Assembly (NCBI RefSeq): GCF_022829605.1 | Contig: NZ_JAKSYD010000026.1 | Coordinates: 17,246-81,245, forward strand | Direction: 5' to 3' | Origin: Methylobacterium sp. E-065 | GTDB lineage: Bacteria > Pseudomonadota > Alphaproteobacteria > Rhizobiales > Beijerinckiaceae | DNA: 64,000 nt | In this document: piece after piece, positions 17,847 through 25,914 of the stretch | How positions within the stretch are numbered: the stretch's first letter is position 1 | How the letters are laid out: each line of letters opens with the position of its first letter | The notes under the pieces: generated by a model | Seen by the model: the letters and a program-made list of their open reading frames with translations, nothing else | Told to the model about the DNA's origin: nothing | Databases searched by the model: none | Position numbers and translations under genes: made by a program

Positions 17847-18452
17847 ATGAACAAATTTATCTATTACCTCGTCACCCTGTGCGAGTCCGTCCTCGGGGTC
17901 TTCGGTGTCCGGAGCTTCTATGATCAGCCGAGGTATACCGTGGTCGAACGTCTCGACCGCGGTGTCGAAATCAGGGCCTATGAGCCTCGCCTCGCCGTGG
18001 AAACTGACGGGCGTGGGCTTGGAGATGGCGCGGCGTTTGGGCGCCTCTTTCGCTATATCACCGGCGCAAACCAGCGGGGCGACCGCATCGCCATGACCGC
18101 ACCCGTCGAGACGGGTGGTCAGCGCATCGCGATGACGGTCCCGGTCGAGCAGGGCACTGGCGGAACCATGCGGTTCTTCCTCCCCCACGACGTTGCCGAG
18201 GCCGGGGCTCCGAAGCCCACTGAGGCAGGCGTTCGTCTCGTCCACGTTCCGGCCGAGACGATCGCCGCCCTTCGCTTCTCAGGCTCGACTATACCTGAGG
18301 TTCGCGCCGAACAGGAACGTATCCTTATCGAGGTCCTGGTTGCGGGGGATAGAAAGGTCGCCGCTTCCCCCGTCTTCATGGGTTACGATCCACCTTTTGC
18401 GATTCCGTTTCTTCGACGGAACGAAGTGGCCGTCCAGTTGGCCGCTGACTAA
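17847..18452 (+). CDS. SOUL family haem-binding protein
   Basis: A 201-residue protein. The frame is open further upstream, but that part is the hydrolase relic, so the ATG at 17847 is chosen. Family markers are YTVVERLDRGVEIRAYEPRL, FGRLFRYITGANQRGDRIAM, TAPVETGGQRIAMTVPVEQG and PFAIPFLRRNEVAVQL. A hydrophobic N terminus (FIYYLVTLCESVLGVFG) may be a membrane anchor or a signal. SOUL proteins bind haem or tetrapyrroles; bciA lies 700 bases downstream, but joint regulation is not evident. Confidence 0.85.
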   Translation: MNKFIYYLVTLCESVLGVFGVRSFYDQPRYTVVERLDRGVEIRAYEPRLAVETDGRGLGDGAAFGRLFRYITGANQRGDRIAMTAPVETGGQRIAMTVPVEQGTGGTMRFFLPHDVAEAGAPKPTEAGVRLVHVPAETIAALRFSGSTIPEVRAEQERILIEVLVAGDRKVAASPVFMGYDPPFAIPFLRRNEVAVQLAAD

Positions 18453-18772
18453 GCAAGTTACGTTACCGCTGCCCGGGGCAAGCAAACGCGTTCGAGCCGT
18501 CTCACAGAAAATGAGTTGGTTCAAGCCCCGGCTAATGCGACACGACATGCTGACGTTATGACCATCCGTGACGCGTCTGTTTCAGGCCGCAGCGCAGATT
18601 TTTGAAGTGGTGATGCTCGACGTTACCTTAGGTCTGTTTTGCGCTGAGCATGTTGTGTTTTTTTTCGGTAGAATCCGATTATCGCAGCACCATGATAGAG
18701 GCCTCAATACATCCAGCCCGCAACGCCTCTGGTGCTCAGAGGCGCATCGCGCCAACCACATAGGACGAACGA
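18453..18772. other. Intergenic stretch with no recognised gene
   Basis: These 320 bases follow the SOUL gene. A T8-9 run (around 18657-18665) is followed by CGGTAGAATCCG. No stem-loop of terminator strength precedes it and no conserved protein frame was found. Confidence 0.35.
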
Positions 18773-18970
18773 TTACCGTATCGGAAGATCGTAAGCAGCG
18801 AGTTTGGGCAGCATCGCCTTAACGACGAAATCTAACGCCGACGGCACATCCAAGCACAACTCGCGACTGGTATAGGCAACGAGACGAACGGGTAGCCCCC
18901 GCGCAGCGAACCATGCAGCCAGCCGGTCAGGGTCAGCTTCTGGATGGTAACTGAGGAATGAGATCCGCAA
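18773..18970 (-). CDS. Hypothetical protein or gene remnant
   Basis: A 65-residue frame from a TTG with a GGGAG just upstream; the frame stays open to 19045 and the extra residues (TADLLIIAHCNRRRERLR) also look protein-like. The body RISFLSYHPEADPDRLAAWF and LPVRLVAYTSRELCLDVPSA has good amphipathic character. It may be a short gene or the 3' remnant of a longer one. No family is recognised. Confidence 0.35.
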   Translation of the reverse strand: MRISFLSYHPEADPDRLAAWFAARGLPVRLVAYTSRELCLDVPSALDFVVKAMLPKLAAYDLPIR

Positions 18971-19153
18971 GCGCTCCCGGCGGCGATTGCAGTGCGCGAT
19001 TATGAGCAGGTCGGCAGTAAGACAGGGGGGGGAGGAATAAAAATATCATGTCTCGGTTGCTGAACCGCCCGGCCCTGTAGCCATACAGGTAGCTAGCACA
19101 TCGACATCTGTTTGCCGCCGTTTGCGCATCTCTACCGGTGCGGAAGGCATCGG

Positions 19154-20167
19154 ATGCCTGAGCGTTGGGATGAAGCGATCATGACCATGAGCAGGCAGGC
19201 CGGCGCTGGACCACGCCGCGTCCTGCTTCTAGGGGCCACCGGTACGATCGGGCGGGCTACCGTTCGGGCGCTGGTGTCACACGGCCATGAGGTCGTCTGC
19301 CTGGTCAGGCGCCGTGCCGACTTCGCTATCCCGATTGGTGCGACTGAGCGGATCGTGAGGCTGGCCGACCCGTCATCGTTGACGCGCGACGGTATCCGCG
19401 GCGAACCCTTCGACGTTTTGGTGTCGTGCCTGGCGTCACGCACCGGGTTACCCGACGACGCTTGGGCCATCGATTACAGGGCGCATGTCACTGCCCTCGA
19501 TGTCAGCCGGGCAGCCGGCGTCACGCACGTCGTGCTTCTCTCAGCAATCTGCGTCCAGAAGCCGATCCTGGCCTTTCAGCATGCCAAGCTAGCCTTCGAA
19601 GCGGCGCTGATCGCCTCCGGGCTCGACTACACGATCGTTCGGCCGACAGCCTTCTTCAAATCGCTTTCCGGGCAGATCGATCGCGTGCGACGTGGCAAGC
19701 CCTTCCTAATTTTCGGGGATGGGACGCTGACGGCCTGCAAGCCAATCAGTGATGATGACCTCGGTCGCTACCTCGCTGACTGCCTCGACCGCGATGAGAG
19801 ACGCAATCGCGTGCTGCCGATCGGTGGACCAGGCGAAGCGATCACACCGAAGGCGCAGGGCGAGCGGCTGTTCGCCCTACTGGGGCGTCAACCGCACTTC
19901 AAGCACGTCCCGGTGGTGCTGCTGGATGTAATCATCGCGACTCTGGCAACGACCGGACGATGGATGCCAGCCCTGGCTGCCAAGGCCGAACTCGCGCGGA
20001 TCGGGCGCTACTACGCGACCGAGTCGATGCTCGTGCTGGATCCAGCGACCGGACGATACGATGCGCAGGCCACCCCTTCGACGGGGTCGGAGACGCTGTT
20101 GGACTATTATGCCCGCGTGATCCGCGGAGAGGCAGTTGCCGAGCGTGGCGACCATGCGGTGTTCTGA
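19154..20167 (+). CDS. bciA: Divinyl (proto)chlorophyllide 8-vinyl reductase BciA
   Basis: A 337-residue NAD(P)H-dependent reductase that reduces the C8 vinyl group of divinyl chlorophyllide in (bacterio)chlorophyll synthesis. The Rossmann motif is RVLLLGATGTIGRATVRALV. The BciA-specific stretches LLSAICVQKPILAFQHAKLA, YTIVRPTAFFKSLSGQIDRV and FLIFGDGTLTACKPISDDDL are all present. The ATG at 19154 has a GGAAGG ribosome site six bases upstream; in-frame ATGs at 19181 and 19187 are alternatives. No other photosynthesis gene is in the window, so it lies outside the main gene cluster. Confidence 0.92.
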   Translation: MPERWDEAIMTMSRQAGAGPRRVLLLGATGTIGRATVRALVSHGHEVVCLVRRRADFAIPIGATERIVRLADPSSLTRDGIRGEPFDVLVSCLASRTGLPDDAWAIDYRAHVTALDVSRAAGVTHVVLLSAICVQKPILAFQHAKLAFEAALIASGLDYTIVRPTAFFKSLSGQIDRVRRGKPFLIFGDGTLTACKPISDDDLGRYLADCLDRDERRNRVLPIGGPGEAITPKAQGERLFALLGRQPHFKHVPVVLLDVIIATLATTGRWMPALAAKAELARIGRYYATESMLVLDPATGRYDAQATPSTGSETLLDYYARVIRGEAVAERGDHAVF

Positions 20168-21407
20168 GCATGCTGGCAGCTAAATAAGGCGCGCTGACGT
20201 GGCGAAACTCCGATCCGGCCATGAAGAAAAGCGGTGGCACTCATCGGAAGGCATTTTCGTAACGAGGGTCGGTGCACCTAAGCTATACCGATAACCAGTT
20301 TTAGACTGTCGCCGGAACGTCAAAAAATTAGTCTTTCGGAGGTCTGATTAGACGCGAATGACTGTAAGTGCTCGTGGGCGGGATGGCTGCTTCTGAGCAG
20401 GCCGGCCGGAAAAGCGGACGGGCACCTATCGACCCAGTCGTCGCGACTCGGGGAAGCGGTTCCTGAACGCCAACATGTCCCGAAGGCAAAACGGCTTCGC
20501 TGAAGTGGAGCCGTTGCTGATGCACATGGCGACGGTCGCTCGGGCCTGCCTGCGCCAATCGCGCTGACGCTCGATACGCTCACATTGAACCAAGCCGGCG
20601 CTCGACGAAAGGAAGCGATCTCCGCCATGGCCGCCACGCCGCGCTTGCGCAGATCGATAGACAACGATGAAGGAGTCGCGGGCCCCGTCACCACTTGACG
20701 CCGCAACCGTAATTTCATCACCACGCACCCGGGAACGGCTCTCGTTTGCTGGGTCTGGTCACCCACGGAACAGCTTAGATCTGCTGATGTTGAGAAATTA
20801 ATAACCAACTCACATCCACGCTCACGGCTTAAACACCTGGTCCGGGGGGGGCGGTTATTAGCGCTAACCAAGTATCGGTCACGAAATTTTTTTAAACATT
20901 TGTCATAATCAACCTGACTTGATCGAACGCTTCGCCAGCAGGGTGTAGGACATATTGTCGGATATCGTGTATTAATTTTGAAACTGCGACCTACCAAGAT
21001 GTATATATGAAGAGAGGTTTTTACGGTTTTTTGGGCTGATCACCAGTATTGACGGCAATATTATATTCAATGTCGTACTCTCGGTATATAGTATTTTGAT
21101 CATAGTTAGAACAATGATGACGACGGCTCACTTGATGGGCGCGGCGTTAGGATATACGTGATTTTAGAGCCTGATCTTGCGCATTAGATCAGACTGGGTC
21201 AGGGTGCCCTGCGCGATAGTGTGTTCGGAAGTTAGTTAGGTACGGAATAACGTTGCTGCGTTCGCGGCCGGCCTCGGACGCGTCTCCATGATCGCCGGCG
21301 ATATGCGCCTCGTGTGAACGCCATCGAACTGACAGCGGTATGGGGCCATGGTGGTGTCATCGCGTGCCATATTGGCGTAACTCGATCGCCGGATACGGAA
21401 TAGACCG
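20168..21407. other. Long intergenic region, partly AT-rich, without a supported gene
   Basis: About 1.24 kb between bciA and the glycosidase gene. Bases 20320-20760 are of ordinary GC and contain open frames on the minus strand, but these are Arg/Ser-rich with no ribosome site and no family pattern. Bases 20780-21240 are clearly AT-rich for this genome (for example ATTTTTTTAAACATTTGTC near 20885), with runs such as ATGTATATATGA near 21000. This may be a horizontally acquired promoter region serving the AT-rich start of the next gene, or degraded mobile DNA. Confidence 0.45.
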
Positions 21408-23372
21408 ATGAATGCTCAATCTGCAGTACGCGTCGCAGACGTTATAGGCAAAATCGGCGTCAATTCGCACATAAACTATACCGACGGACAGTATGCCAAT
21501 ATTAATCAAGATCTGAGTGACATTCAGTATCTTGGTCTGACAAATCTTCGTGACGCCGCACCGAATCCGGTCTTGGCGGGTCAGGACAATCTTGCCGCCG
21601 CGGCACTGGCAGGAATGAAGTTTGATTTCATCGTACAAGGTTCGCTCAATCCCGTGGATGCTGTCAAGCAAATCCATGCGTTTGTCGTGGCTCATCCAGG
21701 TTCGGTGACCGCGATCGAGGGACCGAATGAGGTGAACAACTTCCCGGTTACCTATCATGGTCTTACCGGGACTGCGGCTGCTCAAGCTTATCAGCAGGAT
21801 CTCTATGCTGCTGTGAAGGCCGATCCCATCCTCAAAACTATACCCGTACTAAGCTTTACTGATTTTCCAATCTCCAAAACATTCTCAGATTTAAATAACA
21901 TACACCTCTACAACAAAATTGGCGGCCAGCCTCGAAGTGATATTAGTGGCGGTGATGCCGATGCGGTTGCAGCCGATCCTGGTAAGCCGGTCGCAATTAC
22001 AGAGCTCGGTTATCAGACCTCGATCCCGGCAGGGGTAGCCATCAATTGGGAAGGCGTCGATGAGGCGGCCCAAGCAAAGCTGATCATTAATAGCGTTCTG
22101 GATGCTGGTCAACTTGGTTCAAATAAGATTTATCTATATCAACTGCTTGACGCGTATTCGGATCCGCAAAACACGAATATAGAGAATCACTTTGGTCTTT
22201 TCCGCCTCGACAATACGCCGAAGCCTGCCGCAACGGCACTCCACAATCTGACGTCAATCCTGAGCGATCCGGGCTCTGATGCATCTAATTTCAGCCCTGG
22301 AGGACTTGCCTATTCGCTGAGTGGAATGCCAAGTTCGGCCTACAGCCTTCTCACGCAAAAATCCGACAGTTCGTACCAGATCGTACTCTGGAATGAGCCT
22401 GATATCTGGAATGAACAGGCACATCGATCGATACCTACGGCATCAAGCCCGATTACAGTACAATTAGATCAAGTATTTTCAACAATCCAGATCTATGATC
22501 CGGTGAATGGTTCTACACCGGTGCAGACCTTGCACAACGTGTCCAGCGTTTCTTTGGCCATGGCCGACCATCCATTCATCATTCAAGTATCCGGTGTCGC
22601 TGCATCCGGCACGGGCGCGTCGAGCGCCGGCACCGGCGCCGCGGTGGCGACCACGGTGGGCACCGGCCCGGACAAGCTGGTGCTGAAGCTCAGCGAGGAC
22701 GCCTACAAGGGCGATGCGCAGTACACGGTCTCGGTCGACGGTCAGCAGGTCGGTGGGACCCTGACCGCGCACGCCGCCCACGTCGCGGGCTCGACCGCGC
22801 TGGACGATACGCTCACCGTGCCGGGCAACTTCGGCGCCGGGCCGCACACGGTCAGCCTCAACTTCCTTAACGACGCCTACGATGGCCCGGGCAACGACCG
22901 CAACCTGTACGTGGATGCGGCCAGCTACAACGGCGCCGGGGTCGCCAACAGCAGCCTGACCTTCCTCAACCCCGGGCCCCAGCAGTTCGCCGTCCCGGGA
23001 ACGGCTGCGAGTACCGGCGGCGGTACGCCCGGAGCATCCACGAGCGCCGTCATGAAGACGGGCGCAGCCGCTACCGCACCAGTCGCCCCGACTGTCGCGC
23101 TCACGCACGACACCGGAACAGGCGGAACCCACGTCTCCAGCGACGGTCTGATCACCTATGCGCCGTCCGTGAGCGGCGATACGCTACACTACAAGCTCGA
23201 CACCGGCGCATTCACCACGACGGCTCCAGTCCTGGCCACCGACGGCAGCACCGACGGCCAGCATACGGTCACCGTCTACGAGACCAATGCGGCCGGTCTC
23301 ACGTCAGCCGAGGCCAGCCTGGTCTTCTCGCTCGAGACGCATCATGGCAGCAACGGATTCCACTTGACGTGA
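21408..23372 (+). CDS. Glycoside-hydrolase-like protein with Ca-dependent CBM and Ig-like domain
   Basis: A 654-residue multidomain protein. Residues 1-390 form a clan GH-A-like barrel: Glu108 in AIEGPNEVNNF is the likely acid/base and Glu199 in AITELGYQTS the likely nucleophile. Residues about 418-525 match xylan-binding CBM36/60-type modules (DKLVLKLSEDAYKGDAQYTV, FLNDAYDGPGNDRNLYVD). Residues 555-645 form a bacterial Ig-like domain. Ala/Gly-rich linkers join the parts. There is no N-terminal signal, so type I or another signal-less export would be needed. The catalytic part uses AT-rich codons, while everything after about base 22590 is GC-rich like the genome. Role: probable extracellular polysaccharide cleavage; the substrate is unknown. 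Confidence 0.8.
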   Translation: MNAQSAVRVADVIGKIGVNSHINYTDGQYANINQDLSDIQYLGLTNLRDAAPNPVLAGQDNLAAAALAGMKFDFIVQGSLNPVDAVKQIHAFVVAHPGSVTAIEGPNEVNNFPVTYHGLTGTAAAQAYQQDLYAAVKADPILKTIPVLSFTDFPISKTFSDLNNIHLYNKIGGQPRSDISGGDADAVAADPGKPVAITELGYQTSIPAGVAINWEGVDEAAQAKLIINSVLDAGQLGSNKIYLYQLLDAYSDPQNTNIENHFGLFRLDNTPKPAATALHNLTSILSDPGSDASNFSPGGLAYSLSGMPSSAYSLLTQKSDSSYQIVLWNEPDIWNEQAHRSIPTASSPITVQLDQVFSTIQIYDPVNGSTPVQTLHNVSSVSLAMADHPFIIQVSGVAASGTGASSAGTGAAVATTVGTGPDKLVLKLSEDAYKGDAQYTVSVDGQQVGGTLTAHAAHVAGSTALDDTLTVPGNFGAGPHTVSLNFLNDAYDGPGNDRNLYVDAASYNGAGVANSSLTFLNPGPQQFAVPGTAASTGGGTPGASTSAVMKTGAAATAPVAPTVALTHDTGTGGTHVSSDGLITYAPSVSGDTLHYKLDTGAFTTTAPVLATDGSTDGQHTVTVYETNAAGLTSAEASLVFSLETHHGSNGFHLT

Positions 23373-23934
23373 GGGGCGGCACAGAGCGCTCTCGGTTTGC
23401 TCCGCCGCGGTGATCAATCGGCGGTCGTGAACAAGGCCCAGATCGGCGGTGACCCTCGCAGTCGAGACATTGAGCGGTGCCGTCCCGCATCGGATTGTAT
23501 TTTGCCGGTTTTACAAGATTTGATCCATTAGGCCGCGTCTATAAGATTATAGCTCAGCATCGAAAGGTCGAATCGTCACCCGCTCCACTAAAATCGCTCT
23601 CTCAGTGCCGCAATTGGATCCAAGCACCGCAATGGTTCGCTTAAGACTTGATTCATTATAGCGGAGCCTGCGATACACCTTTAGAAACTAAAATTTTGCA
23701 TCGCAGCAAACTAGAGAGAATCGAGGCACCGCATCGAAGCGGCGGCCCTATTCCTTACCGGCAGTGAGCTGACGCGGATCTTGGGTCGGTCGGGTGTGGC
23801 AAGCCGCATCGTGTACAGGCCGGAGCCGCTGGTCGTGTCCGCAGGCTACCCGAGCGGAAGCAGCAAGCCGTCGCAATGACATTGACGTTCGACGCACTTA
23901 GGCATGCCTGGCCAAGGCGCCGATGCAGGCGCCT
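23373..23934. other. Intergenic region with AT-rich middle
   Basis: These 562 bases lie between the glycosidase and tetR 3' ends. Bases 23495-23710 are AT-richer than the surroundings. A short run near 23552-23588 contains TAGCTCAG and GGTCGAATC, reminiscent of tRNA A and B boxes, but does not fold into a tRNA. Apart from the hairpin at 23914-23935 nothing is supported. Confidence 0.4.
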
Positions 23935-23935
23935 T
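23914..23935 (-). terminator. Hairpin at the 3' end of the TetR gene
   Basis: AAGGCGCC and GGCGCCTT form a perfect 8-bp stem around a six-base loop, touching the tetR stop codon. A second perfect palindrome AGGCATGCCT lies at 23900-23909, just downstream in the tetR direction. There is no clear U-tract, so this may be a weak terminator or an mRNA-stabilising stem. Confidence 0.4.
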
Positions 23936-24639
23936 CAGGGGCGATCCGAACGAACACCGGCGAGGAAGAGCGCTACGGCCGCGCGGCGCCGTTTTTCCTG
24001 CGCTTCCGGATCCACCTCTACGCCATAGAGCGCCTGCTTCGAGCTGCGCCCCATGATAAGGTTGAGGAAGAGATCGGCGGCAATCTCAGGGTCGTCCACC
24101 GAGATCTGCCCCTGCTCGGCCATCACGCCGAGTAGACCTCCCACCGCCCGGACGCCGCGAAGCCAGCCTTCCTCGTAGGCAAGCTTGGCGAGATTGGGGA
24201 ACTGCATCGCCTGGGCGGCGATGCAGCGGGTCAGGGCAGCGGCTCCCGGCGCCTGGGAGCGGTCGAGGAGGTTGCGGCTCAGCTCGTCCAGCACCGTCGC
24301 GGCATCCAGCGGGGTCGCCCGCAACGCCTGCGCCTCGGTCGCCGCCGAGAGAGGCGCGAGCCATTCCCGGATGCGGTCCTGCAGGACTGCCTCGAACAGC
24401 GCGCGCTTGTCTTGGTACCGGGCATACAGCGTCGGCTTGCTGACGCCTGCGGCTTCCGCCACCGCATCGATCGATGTGCCGTCGAAGCCGCGCTCGATGA
24501 ACAGCCGGGTCGCGACCTCGACGATGCGTGCCTCGCGCCGCGCGGCCTCTTCGCGCGTCGGCCGCCCGCCGGAACCACGCTTCGCTATCACCTCGGGCTC
24601 GGCGGGGATGGCCGCTGCCATCGTCGTGCTCCTTGTCAT
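23935..24639 (-). CDS. TetR/AcrR family transcriptional regulator
   Basis: A 234-residue repressor. The N-terminal HTH spans about residues 25-75: RIVEVATRLFIERGFDGTSI, AEAAGVSKPTLYARYQDKRA and LFEAVL. The C-terminal part matches the AcrR-like ligand domain (AALTRCIAAQAMQFPNLAKL). The ATG at 24639 is chosen for its GGAG six bases upstream; the same frame is open far upstream only because of high GC. It is divergent from the EmrA/EmrB-type pump and should repress it through the operator at 24659-24676. Confidence 0.88.
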   Translation of the reverse strand: MTRSTTMAAAIPAEPEVIAKRGSGGRPTREEAARREARIVEVATRLFIERGFDGTSIDAVAEAAGVSKPTLYARYQDKRALFEAVLQDRIREWLAPLSAATEAQALRATPLDAATVLDELSRNLLDRSQAPGAAALTRCIAAQAMQFPNLAKLAYEEGWLRGVRAVGGLLGVMAEQGQISVDDPEIAADLFLNLIMGRSSKQALYGVEVDPEAQEKRRRAAVALFLAGVRSDRP

Positions 24640-24658
24640 GGTCCACTCCGTCATGTAT

Positions 24659-24676
24659 CGATACTTTACCGTATCG
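24659..24676. promoter_or_regulatory. Probable TetR operator
   Basis: CGATAC-TTTACC-GTATCG is an exact 6-6-6 inverted repeat in the 42-base gap between the divergent tetR and emrA-like starts. An overlapping 10-bp palindrome GTATCGATAC is at 24655-24664. Size, symmetry and position fit an AcrR-type operator controlling both directions. Confidence 0.65.
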
Positions 24677-24681
24677 TATTG

Positions 24682-25914
24682 ATGTTGGCCACCGTCATGG
24701 ACGTTCGACCCAGCGATCTTTCCGAGCCCGCGGCACGAACCGCTACCGCGGCCGGGGCTGGTGGTCACGCACCGGCCTCTGCAGGGCTTGCCGCCCGTTC
24801 GTCTGCTCCCAGACGCCGCAAGTCGCGCCTGATCCTGTCGGTCCTTCTCCTCGCGGCTCTCGGCGGCGCGGGAAGCTACGGCTGGCACTGGTGGACCATC
24901 GGTCGGTTCCTGGAGACGACCGAGGACGCCTACCTGCAGGCCGACAAGGTTACGGTCGCCCCGCGCATCGCCGGCCACGTCGCCGAGGTCCTCGTCGGCG
25001 ACAACGCGCCGGTGAAGGCCGGTGACGTGATCGCGCGCCTCGACGACCGCGAGTCCCGGGTCATGCTCAAGCAGGCCGAGGCCGAGGTCGGGAAGAGCCG
25101 GGCCCAGTTGCTCGGGACCGCGGCCGCAATCCTGCAGCAGCAGGCGCAGGTCGCCTCGGCCAAAGCCGAGGTCGAGAATACCGATGCGGCCCTCGACTTC
25201 GCCGGCAAGGAATACACCCGGTATCAGAACCTGTTGCAGACCGGCTCCGGCACCGCGCAGCGCCAGCAACAGGCGGATTCCGACCTGCGCCAGAAGCGGG
25301 CCGCCCACGACAAGTCCGTCGCTTCCCTGGAAGCGGCCAGGAAGCAGGTCGACAGCCTGAGAGCGCTGGAGGGCAGCGCCCGGGCGAGCCTGGAGGCTGC
25401 CCAGGCCAAGGTCGAGCAGGCGCAGCTCAACCTCAGCTACACGACCATCACGGCGCCGGTAGACGGCATGGTCGGCGACCGCTCGCTCCGCGTCGGACAG
25501 TTCGTCTCGGCCGGCACCGGGCTGCTCACCGTCGTCCCGATGGGTCGCGACATCTACCTCGTGGCGAACTTCAAGGAGACCCAGACCGGGCAGATGGTCG
25601 AGGGCCAGCACGTGACCTTCACGGTCGACGCCCTGGGCGACCACGAGTTCGAGGGACGGGTCGAGAGCTTCTCGCCCGGTACCGGTGCGCAGTTCGCCTT
25701 GCTTCCCCCGGAGAATGCCACCGGCAACTTCACCAAGGTCGTCCAGCGCGTGCCGGTGCGGGTCGCGCTCGACGATGCCGATCCGATGCTCGGACGCCTG
25801 AGACCCGGCCTGTCGGTCGAGGCGACCGTCCACATCCATGACGCGGTCGGGACGGTGAAGCCACGCAACGGCCGATCCGGACATGCCCTGGTCAGCGAGG
25901 CGCTTTCCCGATGA
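24682..25914 (+). CDS. emrA: HlyD/EmrA family efflux periplasmic adaptor
   Basis: About 410 residues. A cytoplasmic N terminus of about 48 residues is followed by one membrane helix (LILSVLLLAALGGAGSYGWH). The lipoyl-like half-motifs are KVTVAPRIAGHVAEVLVGDN and TTITAPVDGMVGDRSLRVGQ, with a long coiled-coil hairpin between (residues 130-245, rich in Ala, Gln and Glu). The start is ATG 24682 or 24697. The stop overlaps the MFS gene (ATGA), giving a typical EmrAB-type pair. It links the inner-membrane pump to an outer-membrane channel, which is not encoded here. Confidence 0.87.
   Translation: MLATVMDVRPSDLSEPAARTATAAGAGGHAPASAGLAARSSAPRRRKSRLILSVLLLAALGGAGSYGWHWWTIGRFLETTEDAYLQADKVTVAPRIAGHVAEVLVGDNAPVKAGDVIARLDDRESRVMLKQAEAEVGKSRAQLLGTAAAILQQQAQVASAKAEVENTDAALDFAGKEYTRYQNLLQTGSGTAQRQQQADSDLRQKRAAHDKSVASLEAARKQVDSLRALEGSARASLEAAQAKVEQAQLNLSYTTITAPVDGMVGDRSLRVGQFVSAGTGLLTVVPMGRDIYLVANFKETQTGQMVEGQHVTFTVDALGDHEFEGRVESFSPGTGAQFALLPPENATGNFTKVVQRVPVRVALDDADPMLGRLRPGLSVEATVHIHDAVGTVKPRNGRSGHALVSEALSR

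Noticed and set aside
20320..20997. 225-codon open frame on the minus strand
   Set aside because: Arg/Ser/Pro-rich, no ribosome site and no recognisable motif; the 5' part runs through AT-rich spacer. Probably random.
23550..23590. Possible tRNA remnant with TAGCTCAG and GGTCGAATC boxes
   Set aside because: The two boxes are too close together, there is no anticodon arm and the acceptor stem cannot pair, so it is not a tRNA gene.
24640..25884. Upstream in-frame extension of the TetR gene on the minus strand (total 649 codons)
   Set aside because: It is the antisense of the HlyD-type gene; the HTH begins normally after the ATG at 24639.
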